A stretch of 64,000 nt of DNA from Rhodobacter sp. (GTDB lineage Bacteria > Pseudomonadota > Alphaproteobacteria > Rhodobacterales > Rhodobacteraceae), in the NCBI GenBank assembly GCA_016704435.1, contig JADJAB010000008.1:159949-223948 (forward strand), given 5' to 3'. Numbering within the stretch: the stretch's first letter is position 1; each line of letters opens with the position of its first letter. A model generated the notes under the pieces. The model saw only the letters and a program-made list of their open reading frames with translations. It was not told where the DNA came from and searched no databases. This document shows, in pieces, positions 1 to 12,646 of the stretch. The position numbers and the translations under genes were made by a program.

Positions 1-200
1 AAGAGGGGCAGGGGGTGATGCGTGGGCCCGTGGCACTGAAAACTGGCAGATTGCCCTGCCAATACCGTTGAAGACGGGCCCGCCGCACCTCGAGTAGAAC
101 CTCGCCACCTTCCCCGAAGGGCGCTAGCACGGCGGACCCCCACCCAAAATCGGTGCTGGGGACACCGGCCACTCGCTACTGTTCCGGTCGCCCGGAACAC
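1..200. ncRNA. Candidate structured RNA or leader with nested stems
   Basis: No protein is evident here. A long-range stem pairs 22-31 with 74-83 (core GGGCCCGT with ACGGGCCC) and encloses a hairpin TGGCAG/CTGCCA at 44-49 and 56-61. A further short stem CGGTG/CACCG sits near 151-167, and the stretch ends in a strong hairpin at 181-198. Multiple GC stems closed by a terminator-like hairpin suggest the 3' part of a structural or regulatory RNA whose 5' end may lie outside the window. I could not match it to tmRNA, 6S, SRP or RNase P signatures. High-GC DNA forms chance stems, so this is only a candidate. Confidence 0.25.
181..198 (+). terminator. Terminator-like hairpin
   Basis: A perfect 7-bp stem GTTCCGG/CCGGAAC with a 4-base loop, followed by ACCTTTAT. 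The trailing T tract is weak for a classical intrinsic terminator. It lies about 95 bases upstream of the start of the first protein gene, so it could end an upstream transcript or act in that gene's leader. Confidence 0.35.
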
Positions 201-292
201 CTTTATCAATGACAAAGCCCTGCCAGCCGATTAATGGGAAAAGCTGTAGTGATTTCCCCCACGTTCTCGTGAGGTCCGACTCGGAGAAGACC

Positions 293-737
293 ATGTCGAC
301 TGCCAGCTACCTCAAGAAACACACCGAAGCCCTGGTCAAGGATGTGGGCATCGAGGCGGCCTGCACGCTGACCGGCAAGTCCAAGGCAACGCTGGGGCGT
401 TACTATTCCGACAGCGAGGAGCATGGCGATCGTTTCATGCCGGTTGATGTCGTGGCCGAGCTGGAGGCCGCCTCACGCTTTCCGCATGTGACCTCGGCGC
501 TGGCAGACTTGCGCGGCATCACGTTTTCCTATGACAGCGAAAAGCGCAATGCCCAGTCAAAGGGGGTGAACCAGGACGTCGTCGCCCTGGCGCAGCGCTT
601 TGCAATGCTGATGAGCGAGTACAACTCGGCCATCGGCGACGGCCGGATCACCATCAACGAGGCCAAGCGTCTCTTGCGCGAGACGCTGGCAATTCAGCAG
701 GTGCTCCTGGACATGAAGCTGAACCTGGAAGACGAGG

Positions 738-745
<8 letters not shown>
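293..745 (+). CDS. Small predicted DNA-binding protein, phage-regulator-like
   Basis: 150 residues; product not firmly recognised. The ATG is chosen because GGAGAA sits just upstream at a proper distance; the reading frame is open 28 codons further up, but that extension has no ribosome binding site. Residues about 15-55 (from VGIEAACTLTGKSKATLGRYY) look like a helix-turn-helix: a short helix, a GKSKAT turn and a recognition helix ending in tyrosines, as in phage CII-like or toxin-antitoxin regulators. The C-terminal half is helical and charged (ITINEAKRLLRETLAIQQVL). It ends tail to tail with the downstream helicase gene, the two overlapping by 8 bases. A role in transcription control is inference. 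Confidence 0.6.
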
Positions 746-2084
<1,339 letters not shown>

Positions 2085-2675
2085 AATTTCTTTCCGACCG
2101 CCCGAATGGCGGCCTGCACGGCCCCATCAACGGGCCAAAGGGAAGCGACAACCACTCGCCCCCGGACCCATGCCCAAGCGCCGTGACAGCCGCGGAACCC
2201 CTGCGTGACGGTGGGAACCATGCCCCCGGCCTTACACATGCTCACGCGGCACGGGCCTTGGGGACAGCGGGGAGATGGGGGATTTTCGGGGGGAAGTCAA
2301 GATGTGCTGCAAAACGTCTGGCAAGTGTATGGCAAGCGTCTGGCAAGGTTTGGGGCGATCTCGCGTTGCCGGTGATGTTACCCTATATATGACACATGAA
2401 GCTGGAGGGCAGGTACTAATGCCTCGTCGCGGGCGTGCAGCCGGACGGGAAACGCTTTGCCAGCAGGGTTGCGGCGGTTAGTCTGGTGCGTCATCCACTA
2501 CGATTACGAAGCGGCTGGACCGGGCAGAGCTGTTGTTGGCGACGGGGGTGACGCGACAGGCGATGGCCGAGTTTCTTGAGGTCTTGCGGCCACCTATTTT
2601 TGGAAATTTCAGGCGCCCGCAACCGAGCGATCCCCAGTGACGGTGGTGCTGAGGCCGCAATGACGTCGCCTTGAC
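2085..2675. other. Gene-poor stretch upstream of rhlE with unassigned fragments
   Basis: No complete gene is supported. Around 2310-2350 the octamer CTGGCAAG and near copies recur three times, and an AT-rich TATATATG near 2384 could be a promoter core. At about 2500-2595 one plus frame reads KRLDRAELLLATGVTRQAMA and onward, which looks like a genuine protein fragment (helix-turn-helix style) but has no start codon or length. The stretch separates core DNA from the decayed DUF3800 gene and is probably scar tissue from an insertion. Confidence 0.4.
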
Positions 2676-3404
2676 TCATATCACAAGGATTTCGAGGCGT
2701 CCCCGCGGTTCGGACTGCGCCACGGCCCCGCGCGAGGCCCGGGGATATCGGCTGAAAGCCGAATACCGAACCTGCCCCGGTCGCTGAAAAGCGCAAAAAC
2801 CAGGGACCTGCGACAACAATTGTACATCGCCTTGGCGGTGGCCGGAAGTTGCCGGGCGGGGAGTTCTTTCGAGCGGAGACGCTCGGGTGCGGGCGGGCAT
2901 TCGTTTCTGGTCCTGGCGGCCCCTATGATCGGCGACGATCATAGGCCGAAAGCGCTGCTCTTCTCCACTGGACCGTGAACATCCTGCAGGAAAGTATTGA
3001 AAGGCTCGTTGAGTAATTCTGTTTGTAGGTCGGTCGGAAATAGGAGATCGTTTTGGGTATGTTATGCTTGCATTCTCGTAGGCCGTCTTGCAGTGCCAAA
3101 CACAAGCCAAAAGCCAGATCGAACCTTGATCCGTGATGATCTTGAATACGGCAGATCGAAATTCGTCCTTGCGAACCTGCTCCCAGCCGAGCATTGGGTT
3201 GTCATCGTCTGTGTTGCTCGGTGCAAAGTAACGCCATTTGACCTCGCCGTTGTATTTGGACGAAATTTTCAAGCCGAGCAGTTTTTTGCGTACATTTTGC
3301 CAAGTTGCTTCCGGAATTATGATTGCCCCTATTGCAAAGGTGCTTGGCTCAGCCTTGCCAAGCTTTGCCGGAGTGCCACTTTCGTCGATAAAACAAAGAT
3401 GCAT
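2676..3404 (-). pseudogene. DUF3800-domain protein, decayed
   Basis: The N-terminus is a textbook DUF3800 start (MHLCFIDESGTP, the FIDESG motif of an RNase H-like fold), continues through an intact first half, and reaches the conserved SRSSGEEQR...MIVADHRGRQD block near residues 140-165. After that the family pattern is scattered over all three frames; the expected GIQLAD...WRSFNRGDA ending is recognisable only as out-of-frame pieces such as GIRLSADIPGPR. At least two indels are needed to restore it. DUF3800 proteins occur in phage and defence-linked loci; their chemistry is poorly known. The 3.0-3.4 kb part is visibly AT-richer than the flanking DNA, suggesting transfer from elsewhere. Confidence 0.7.
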
Positions 3405-3439
3405 GTCTGTTTCTCCGAAAGGGAGAATTGCGCAGCAAT

Positions 3440-6768
<3,329 letters not shown>

Positions 6769-6867
6769 GTCGGCCCCCACCTGTCGCGCAAATTGTCGGG
6801 GGTTATAGACAGTGGGGGCGGGGGCGCAAGGGGCAAACGGGGCGCGAGGCCGGGGGCTGGGGAACAA

Positions 6868-6883
6868 AATCCTTCGAAGGATT
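6868..6883. repeat. Perfect 16-bp palindrome between carB and pabB
   Basis: AATCCTTCGAAGGATT, fully self-complementary, about 100 bases upstream of the carB start and 138 bases before the pabB start. It lies four bases from a second, longer palindrome with the same TTCGAA core. Operator or attenuator roles for the divergent promoters are possible; so is a mobile repeat unit. Confidence 0.6.
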
Positions 6884-6887
6884 CTGG

Positions 6888-6909
6888 CAGATTTCTTCGA
6901 AGAAATCTG
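6888..6909. repeat. Perfect 22-bp palindrome between carB and pabB
   Basis: CAGATTTCTTCGAAGAAATC plus TG, perfectly symmetrical around TTCGAA. It shares the core with the neighbouring 16-bp palindrome, so the two form a double dyad in the divergent carB/pabB intergenic region. As a cruciform or RNA hairpin there would be almost no loop, which fits a dimeric protein site better than a terminator. Confidence 0.6.
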
Positions 6910-7020
6910 GGCCGTGCGTGTTGCGGACGTGGCGCAAAAGCGGCCCGGCGTGGCCGGAAAAGGGCTGGCACGGGGGGGCGGATCGGCCTATCCCGGACGG
7001 CAGGCAATAGGGGTGCTGCG

Positions 7021-8160
7021 GTGATCCTTCTGGAACATGGTCCATCGGGGCGCCCGGCGTTGTTCACGGCACCGCGCGCGGTGATCGCGGCCTGGCGGCC
7101 GGGCGAGGTGGCCGCCGCGCTGGACCGGGCCGAGGCGGCGCGGGCGGCGGGCGGCTGGATCGCGGGCTATGTCGCCTATGAAGCGGGCTATGTGCTGGAG
7201 CCGAAGCTTGCGCCGCTGATGCCGCGCCGGCGGCCGGGGCCGCTGGTCCTGCTGGGTGTCTTTGCGGGCCCTGAGGCGGCAGGCCCGGTTCTTGACCGGG
7301 CAGCCGAGGAGGGGCTGGCGACCACGATGACCGCGCCGGTGCCGACGGCAGGCCGCCGCGCCTATGGCTATGCGGCGCGGCGGGTGTTCGACTATATCGC
7401 GGCGGGCGACTGCTATCAGGTCAACCTGACATTTCCGATGACGGCCCGGCTGACCCACGGCACGCCGCTTGGCCTTTACGGCGCGTTCCGGCGCACCGGG
7501 GCGGTGGGACACGGCGCCTACGTCGATCTTGGCCAGGGGCCGGTGGTGGTGTCGCGCGCGCCCGAGTTGTTCTTCCGGCTCGACGCCGGAGGCCGGATCG
7601 TCGCGCGCCCGATGAAGGGCACCGCGCCGCGCGACGCGGACCCGGCGAAGGATGCGGCGATTGCGGCGGCCTTGCAGGTCAGCGTGAAGGACCGGGCCGA
7701 GAACCTGATGATCGTGGACTTGCTGCGCAACGACATCGCGCGGCTGGCACGGGTGGGCAGCGTCAAGGTGCCGGCGCTTTATGCGATGGAGGCCTATTCG
7801 ACGGTGCATCAGATGACCTCGACGGTGGAAGGCGTGCTGGCCGCGCCGCCGTCGCTGCCGGCGCTGATGCGGGCGCTGTTTCCCTGCGGCAGCGTGACCG
7901 GCGCGCCGAAGATCCGCGCAATGCAGATCATCCGCGAGGTCGAGCGAGCGCCCCGCGGCGTCTATTGCGGCGCGGTCGGGTGGATGTCGCCTGCGGGCCT
8001 TGCGGATTTCTCGGTCGCGATCCGCACGCTGTCGGTGACCGGGCAGGATATCGTAATGAACGTGGGCGGCGGGTTGACCCATGGCTCCACCGTGGCGGGC
8101 GAATGGGAGGAGGCACTGTGGAAAGCGCGCTTCGTGAAGGCGGCCGTCAGCCGGGGCTGA
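7021..8160 (+). CDS. pabB: Aminodeoxychorismate synthase component I
   Basis: 379 residues from a GTG start (AGGGGT upstream). Converts chorismate plus ammonia to 4-amino-4-deoxychorismate, the precursor of p-aminobenzoate and folate. The chorismate-binding domain fills the C-terminal two thirds: DCYQVNLTFP, SRAPELFFR, RPMKGTAPR, SVKDRAENLMIVDLLRNDI, and the signature PCGSVTGAPKIRAMQIIREVE followed by YCGAVGWMSP. The frame is open far upstream, but that part is antisense to carB and is not protein-like. pabC follows, starting inside this gene. No glutamine amidotransferase (pabA) is near; it must be encoded elsewhere or shared with trpG. TrpE is excluded by the pabC partnership and the short N-terminus. 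Confidence 0.93.
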   Translation: MILLEHGPSGRPALFTAPRAVIAAWRPGEVAAALDRAEAARAAGGWIAGYVAYEAGYVLEPKLAPLMPRRRPGPLVLLGVFAGPEAAGPVLDRAAEEGLATTMTAPVPTAGRRAYGYAARRVFDYIAAGDCYQVNLTFPMTARLTHGTPLGLYGAFRRTGAVGHGAYVDLGQGPVVVSRAPELFFRLDAGGRIVARPMKGTAPRDADPAKDAAIAAALQVSVKDRAENLMIVDLLRNDIARLARVGSVKVPALYAMEAYSTVHQMTSTVEGVLAAPPSLPALMRALFPCGSVTGAPKIRAMQIIREVERAPRGVYCGAVGWMSPAGLADFSVAIRTLSVTGQDIVMNVGGGLTHGSTVAGEWEEALWKARFVKAAVSRG

Positions 8161-8726
8161 GGCTGATCGAGACGCTGTTCTGGGACGGCATCGCCGCGCC
8201 GCGCTGGCCTTTGCACCGGGCGCGGCTGATGCGCAGTGCGGCCCTGCTGGGCTGGGGCTGCCCGGAGTTGTCGCCGAACGGGCCCGCGCACCCGGCACGG
8301 CTGCGGCTGACGCTCGACAGGGCCGGCGCAGCGCTGTGGGAGGTGCAGCCCCTGCCACCGGCCAGGGCGGCCTGGCGGCTGGGGCTGGCAGCGGCGCGGC
8401 TGGACTCGACCGACCCCTGGCTTTCGGTGAAGTCCACCAACCGCGCGGCCTATGACCTCGCGCGGGCCCGCCTGCCGGAGGGGCTGGACGAGGCGATCTT
8501 CCTGAACGAACGCGGCGAGGTTTGCGATGGCACCATCACCACGGTCTTCTTCGACCGCGGCCAGGGCATGCGCACGCCGCCACTGACCGCGGGACTGTTG
8601 CCGGGGGTATTGCGGGCAGAGCTGGCTTTTCCCGAGGAAGTCCTTCGCGCCGGCGATCTGCCGAAGGTCCGTCTCTGGGTCGGCAACAGCTTGCGCGGGT
8701 TGATCCCGGCGGTTTGGGCCGGGTGA
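8118..8726 (+). CDS. pabC: Aminodeoxychorismate lyase, class IV aminotransferase fold
   Basis: 202 residues from a GTG that overlaps the end of pabB by 43 bases, with an ideal GGGAGGAGG just upstream; translational coupling is likely. Splits 4-amino-4-deoxychorismate into p-aminobenzoate and pyruvate using PLP. The expected PLP lysine is in SVKSTNRAAYDLAR (K105), and the fold IV glutamate/threonine region reads EAIFLNERGEVCDGTITTVF. The protein is shorter than the usual 270 residues, which is common for PabC-like enzymes fused to or next to PabB in alphaproteobacteria. With pabB it forms the p-aminobenzoate branch of folate synthesis. Confidence 0.88.
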   Translation: MESALREGGRQPGLRLIETLFWDGIAAPRWPLHRARLMRSAALLGWGCPELSPNGPAHPARLRLTLDRAGAALWEVQPLPPARAAWRLGLAAARLDSTDPWLSVKSTNRAAYDLARARLPEGLDEAIFLNERGEVCDGTITTVFFDRGQGMRTPPLTAGLLPGVLRAELAFPEEVLRAGDLPKVRLWVGNSLRGLIPAVWAG

Positions 8727-8782
8727 GTCAGGGGGCGCTTCGCCCCCCAGGCACGAATGCGGGCATTCGCGCCTCCCCCCGA

Positions 8783-8835
8783 GAGTATTTGGGCCAAGAT
8801 GAAGCTGATCCGACTTCATCTTGGCTCAAATACTC
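8783..8835. repeat. Composite intergenic repeat, copy A: inverted repeat
   Basis: Near-perfect inverted repeat with 22-base arms: left GAGTATTTGGGCCAAGATG(AAG), right CTTCATCTTGGCTCAAATAC(TC), separated by nine bases. It is preceded by a run of C and followed by CCGCCGGAGGC. The same unit recurs at 25739-25792 and 44391-44454, in degraded form at 17862-17918 and as a half copy near 14673. It lies downstream of pabC, and as RNA the hairpin would be strong enough to stop transcription. Confidence 0.85.
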
Positions 8836-8946
8836 CCGCCGGAGGCGTCCGCCCCGGCCGCAGGTGCTGCGGCCGGGGTTGACTTGCGGCGCGGGGAGAT
8901 GTGTATCGGCGCGATGGAAGTTCGAGCCCTCGGAAGGGGAATAGTG

Positions 8947-10728
8947 ATGCATGCCTACCGCAGCCACACTTGCGCGGCGCTGAACAAGGGCCATGTCGGG
9001 CAGGAGGTCCGGCTTTCGGGCTGGGTTCACCGGGTGCGCGACCATGGCGGTGTGTTGTTCATCGACCTGCGTGACCATTACGGCATCACCCAGGTGCTGT
9101 GCGACGGCGATTCAGCGGCCTTTGCGGCGCTGGAAAAGGTGCGCAGCGAATGGGTGGTGCGGATCGACGGGCGGGTCAAGGCGCGCGATGCCAGTCTGGT
9201 CAACGCCAGGATCCCGACCGGCGAGATCGAGGTCTATGTCTCGGCGGTCGAAGTGCTGGGTCCGGCGGACGAGCTGCCCCTGCCGGTGTTCGGAGAGCTG
9301 GACTACCCCGAGGAAACCCGGCTTACCTACCGTTTCCTCGACCTGCGGCGCGACACCATGCATGCCAACATGATGCTGCGCTCCAACGTCGTGCGCTGGT
9401 TGCGCAACCGGATGTGGGATCAGGGCTTTACCGAGTTCCAGACCCCGATCATCACCGCCAGCAGCCCCGAAGGCGCGCGGGATTTCCTGGTGCCCTCGCG
9501 CCTGCATCCCGGCAAATTCTATGCCCTGCCGCAGGCGCCGCAGCAGTTCAAGCAGCTGATCATGGTGGCCGGCTTCGACCGCTATTTCCAGATTGCCCCC
9601 TGCTTCCGCGATGAAGACCCGCGCGCCGACCGTTCGCCGACCGACTTCTACCAGCTGGACGTCGAGATGAGCTTCGTCGAGCAGGAAGACATCTTTGCCG
9701 CCGTGCAGCCGGTGATCCAGGGGTTGTTCGAGCATTTCGGCCAGGGCCGCAAGGTCCATGCCGACTGGCCCCGCATCGCCTACCGCGACTCGCTGTTATG
9801 GTATGGCAGCGACAAGCCCGACCTGCGCAACCCGATCAGGATGCAGGTGGTTTCCGACCATTTCCGCGACTCCGGCTTCGCCATCTTCGCCAACCTGTTG
9901 AAGAACGAAGGCACCGAGATCCGCGCCATCCCCGCGCCCAAAGGCGGCAGCCGCAAGTTCGCCGACCGGATGAATGCCTTTGCGCAGAAGGAAGGCCTGC
10001 CCGGCATGGGCTATATCTTCTGGCGTGAGGCCGAGGACGGCTCGGGCATAGAAGCCGCCGGGCCCTTGGCCAAGAACATCGGGCCGGAACGCACCGAAGC
10101 GATCCGCCAGCAACTCGGCCTCGGCCTTGGCGATGCCGCCTTCTTCCTCGGCGGCAAGCCCGAAGCGTTTGAAGCCGTTGCAGGCCGCGCCCGCAACGAG
10201 ATCGGCAATGAACTGGGGCTGACCGAGAAGGACAGCTTCCGCTTTGCCTGGATCGTCGATTTCCCGCTGTATGAGAAGACCGACGAGGGCAAGATCGACT
10301 TCTCGCACAACCCGTTCTCGATGCCGCAGGGCGGGATGGCGGCGCTGCAGGGCGACCCCTTGCAGGTGCTGGGCTATCAGTATGACCTCTCCTGCAACGG
10401 CTATGAGGTGATCTCGGGCGCGATCCGCAACCACAAGCCCGAGATCATGTACAAGGCGTTCGAGCTGGCGGGCTACCCCAACTCGGAAGTCGACAGTCGT
10501 TTCGGCGGCATGGTCAAGGCGTTCAGATACGGCGCCCCGCCGCATGGCGGCTGTGCGGCGGGCATCGACCGGCTGGTGATGCTGCTGGCCGATACCACCA
10601 ACATCCGCGAGGTCATCATGTTCCCGATGAACCAGCGCGCCGAAGACCTGCTGATGGGCGCGCCCTCCGAGCCGACCTTGCAGCAGATGCGCGAGCTGAA
10701 CCTTCGGACGGTTCCGAAAGACAGCTGA
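8947..10728 (+). CDS. aspS: Aspartyl-tRNA synthetase
   Basis: 593 residues. Charges tRNA-Asp (possibly also tRNA-Asn) with aspartate in the cytoplasm. The start MHAYRSHTCAAL is set by GGAAGGGGA upstream. An N-terminal OB-fold anticodon-binding domain (EVRLSGWVHRVRDHGG), class II motif 2 (FRDEDPRADRSPTDFYQLD), the bacterial insertion domain and motif 3 (PPHGGCAAGIDRLVMLL) are all present, and length is normal. It overlaps the following DUF1993 gene by one base (TGATG), so the two are cotranscribed. Confidence 0.97.
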   Translation: MHAYRSHTCAALNKGHVGQEVRLSGWVHRVRDHGGVLFIDLRDHYGITQVLCDGDSAAFAALEKVRSEWVVRIDGRVKARDASLVNARIPTGEIEVYVSAVEVLGPADELPLPVFGELDYPEETRLTYRFLDLRRDTMHANMMLRSNVVRWLRNRMWDQGFTEFQTPIITASSPEGARDFLVPSRLHPGKFYALPQAPQQFKQLIMVAGFDRYFQIAPCFRDEDPRADRSPTDFYQLDVEMSFVEQEDIFAAVQPVIQGLFEHFGQGRKVHADWPRIAYRDSLLWYGSDKPDLRNPIRMQVVSDHFRDSGFAIFANLLKNEGTEIRAIPAPKGGSRKFADRMNAFAQKEGLPGMGYIFWREAEDGSGIEAAGPLAKNIGPERTEAIRQQLGLGLGDAAFFLGGKPEAFEAVAGRARNEIGNELGLTEKDSFRFAWIVDFPLYEKTDEGKIDFSHNPFSMPQGGMAALQGDPLQVLGYQYDLSCNGYEVISGAIRNHKPEIMYKAFELAGYPNSEVDSRFGGMVKAFRYGAPPHGGCAAGIDRLVMLLADTTNIREVIMFPMNQRAEDLLMGAPSEPTLQQMRELNLRTVPKDS

Positions 10729-11195
10729 TGTATCAGGCAACGGTCCCCGTCTTTCGCCACTACCTGTCGCGCATCAGCGACATCGTGGCGGTGGCGGGGC
10801 CGGATGCGCTGGACGCCGCCATTGCCGATACCTATCCGGCCCGCCGGCAATTCGCCATTGCGACCGGCTTTGCCATGCGCACCGCCTGCAGCCTTGCCGG
10901 CCGCGAGGTGCCGGACCTGCCCGAGGGCCTCGGGCCGAGGCTGGCGGTGGCGCGCGCCGTCCTCGGCTCGATGAAACCGGCCGATTTCGAGGGGGCGGAG
11001 GGCCGGGTGATCCACCACAAGGCCGGCTTTGCCGAGGTCGACCAGACCGCCGAGCAGTTCCTCTACCTCTTCGGCCTGCCCAACTTCTTTTTCCACATGA
11101 CCATGGGCTACGCCGCCCTGCGCGTCGCGGGCGTGCCCTTGGGCAAGGAAGATTTCGACGGCATCCACAGCTATCCGGCCGATTTCCGCTTCTGA
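10728..11195 (+). CDS. DUF1993 family protein
   Basis: 155 residues; matches the DUF1993 pattern, a four-helix bundle distantly related to DinB-like proteins. Recognised from the opening MYQATVPVFRHYLSRI, the central GRVIHHKAGFAEVDQTAEQF and the closing FLYLFGLPNFFFHMTMGYAALRVAGVPLGKEDF. Its biochemical role is unknown. It starts on the last base of aspS, so translation is probably coupled, although no functional link with tRNA charging is known. Confidence 0.85.
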   Translation: MYQATVPVFRHYLSRISDIVAVAGPDALDAAIADTYPARRQFAIATGFAMRTACSLAGREVPDLPEGLGPRLAVARAVLGSMKPADFEGAEGRVIHHKAGFAEVDQTAEQFLYLFGLPNFFFHMTMGYAALRVAGVPLGKEDFDGIHSYPADFRF

Positions 11196-11288
11196 TTGGC
11201 AGAACGCCGCGGGGGGTGGCGGCAAGGGGGATGCCAAGCGCGTCGCGGCGGCCTATCTTCACCCTGTCTGCGACCGACCGGAGGCATG

Positions 11289-12644
11289 ATGACCGACCGC
11301 GCCGAGATTGCCGCCTTCCGCTTCGGCTTTGGCCTGCCGCTGGACGGGCCGGCCGGTCCCGATGACCTTTTGGCGCAGCTGACCGGCCCGGACCAGGCGG
11401 CGCGGCGCTGGCCGGCCTATGGCGTGGCCGAGGTGATCCCGGTGATGCAGGTGCTGCGCGAGGCGCGTCGCATGGCGGCAGAGGCGCCGGGCGACAAGGC
11501 CGCGAAGAAGGCGCAGCGCCGCGCGGTCAAGGCCGGGGGCGCGCTGGCCGTGACGGGGGCGAAGGCGGCGCTGGCGCGGGCGGTCGGCGGGCCGGCGTTC
11601 CGCGAGCGGATGGTGCGGTTCTGGGCCGATCATTTCACCGTGGTGCCGCGCAGCCGGACCGAGCGCGCCTGGCCCGCGGCGCTGGTCGAGGATGCGATCC
11701 GTCCGCATGTGGCCGGGCGGTTCGGCGACATGCTGCAGGCCGTGATGACGCATCCGGCGATGCTGATCTATCTGGATCAGGCGCAGTCGCTGGGGCCGAA
11801 TTCGCGCCGCGGGGCAAAGCGCGGCAAGGGGCTGAACGAGAATCTGGCGCGGGAACTGCTGGAGCTGCACACGCTGGGCGTGGGTGCGGGCTACCGGCAG
11901 GAGGATGTGCGGCAACTGGCCGAGCTGCTGACCGGGCTGACGGTGGTGCCGGACCGCGGCTTTGCCTTTGATCCGGGGCGGGTGGAACCGGGGCCGGAAA
12001 CGGTGCTGGGCGTGGAATATGGTGGCGACGGGCTGGAGGCGGTGCTGGCGGCGCTGCAGGATCTGGCGCTGCGGCCGGAAACCGCAAGGCATGTCGCGGG
12101 CAAGCTGGCGGTGCATTTCGTCTCTGATGGGCCCGATCCGGCGCTGGTCGCGGCGATCGAGGCGGCCTGGACTGCCTCGGGCGGCGATCTGGCGGCGGTG
12201 GCGGCGGCGCTTGTGGGTCATGATGCGGCCTGGGGGCCCGAGGCCGCGAAGGCGCGCCAGCCCTTCGATTTCGTCGCCGCGGCGCTGAGGGCGCTGGGGC
12301 TGTCGGGCGACGACATCATGGCGATGGCCGAAGGACCGTTCCTGCGGGCTGATCCTGACCCGATGGCCGAAATGGGCCAGCCCTGGCAGGGCGCCGGCGG
12401 GCCGGACGGCTGGCCCGAGGCGGCCGGGGACTGGATCACCCCGCAGGGCATGGCGGCACGGATCACCTGGGCGATGGAGGTGCCGGGCCGGCTGGTGACG
12501 CCTTTGCCCGAGGCGGCCGAGGTGGCTGCGCGGGCGCTGGGCGGGCGGCTGTCCGGGCGGCTGGAATGGGCGGTCGGTGCGGCGGAAAGCCGGCGCGAGG
12601 CGCTGGGCCTGGTGCTGGCCGCGCCAGAATTCAACAGGAGGTAG
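11289..12644 (+). CDS. DUF1800 family protein
   Basis: 451 residues. DUF1800 proteins are usually encoded directly before a DUF1501 protein, as here; the pair is found in many proteobacteria and its role is undefined (secretion or carbohydrate-linked functions have been suggested). Recognisable blocks are ERMVRFWADHFTV, the NENLARELLELHTLGVGAGY signature and GYRQEDVRQLAELLTGLTV. Of two adjacent ATGs, the second is preferred because GGAGG then has a workable four-base spacing. No signal peptide is obvious at this start. It is separated from the next gene by two bases. Confidence 0.85.
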   Translation: MTDRAEIAAFRFGFGLPLDGPAGPDDLLAQLTGPDQAARRWPAYGVAEVIPVMQVLREARRMAAEAPGDKAAKKAQRRAVKAGGALAVTGAKAALARAVGGPAFRERMVRFWADHFTVVPRSRTERAWPAALVEDAIRPHVAGRFGDMLQAVMTHPAMLIYLDQAQSLGPNSRRGAKRGKGLNENLARELLELHTLGVGAGYRQEDVRQLAELLTGLTVVPDRGFAFDPGRVEPGPETVLGVEYGGDGLEAVLAALQDLALRPETARHVAGKLAVHFVSDGPDPALVAAIEAAWTASGGDLAAVAAALVGHDAAWGPEAAKARQPFDFVAAALRALGLSGDDIMAMAEGPFLRADPDPMAEMGQPWQGAGGPDGWPEAAGDWITPQGMAARITWAMEVPGRLVTPLPEAAEVAARALGGRLSGRLEWAVGAAESRREALGLVLAAPEFNRR

Positions 12645-12646
12645 CG

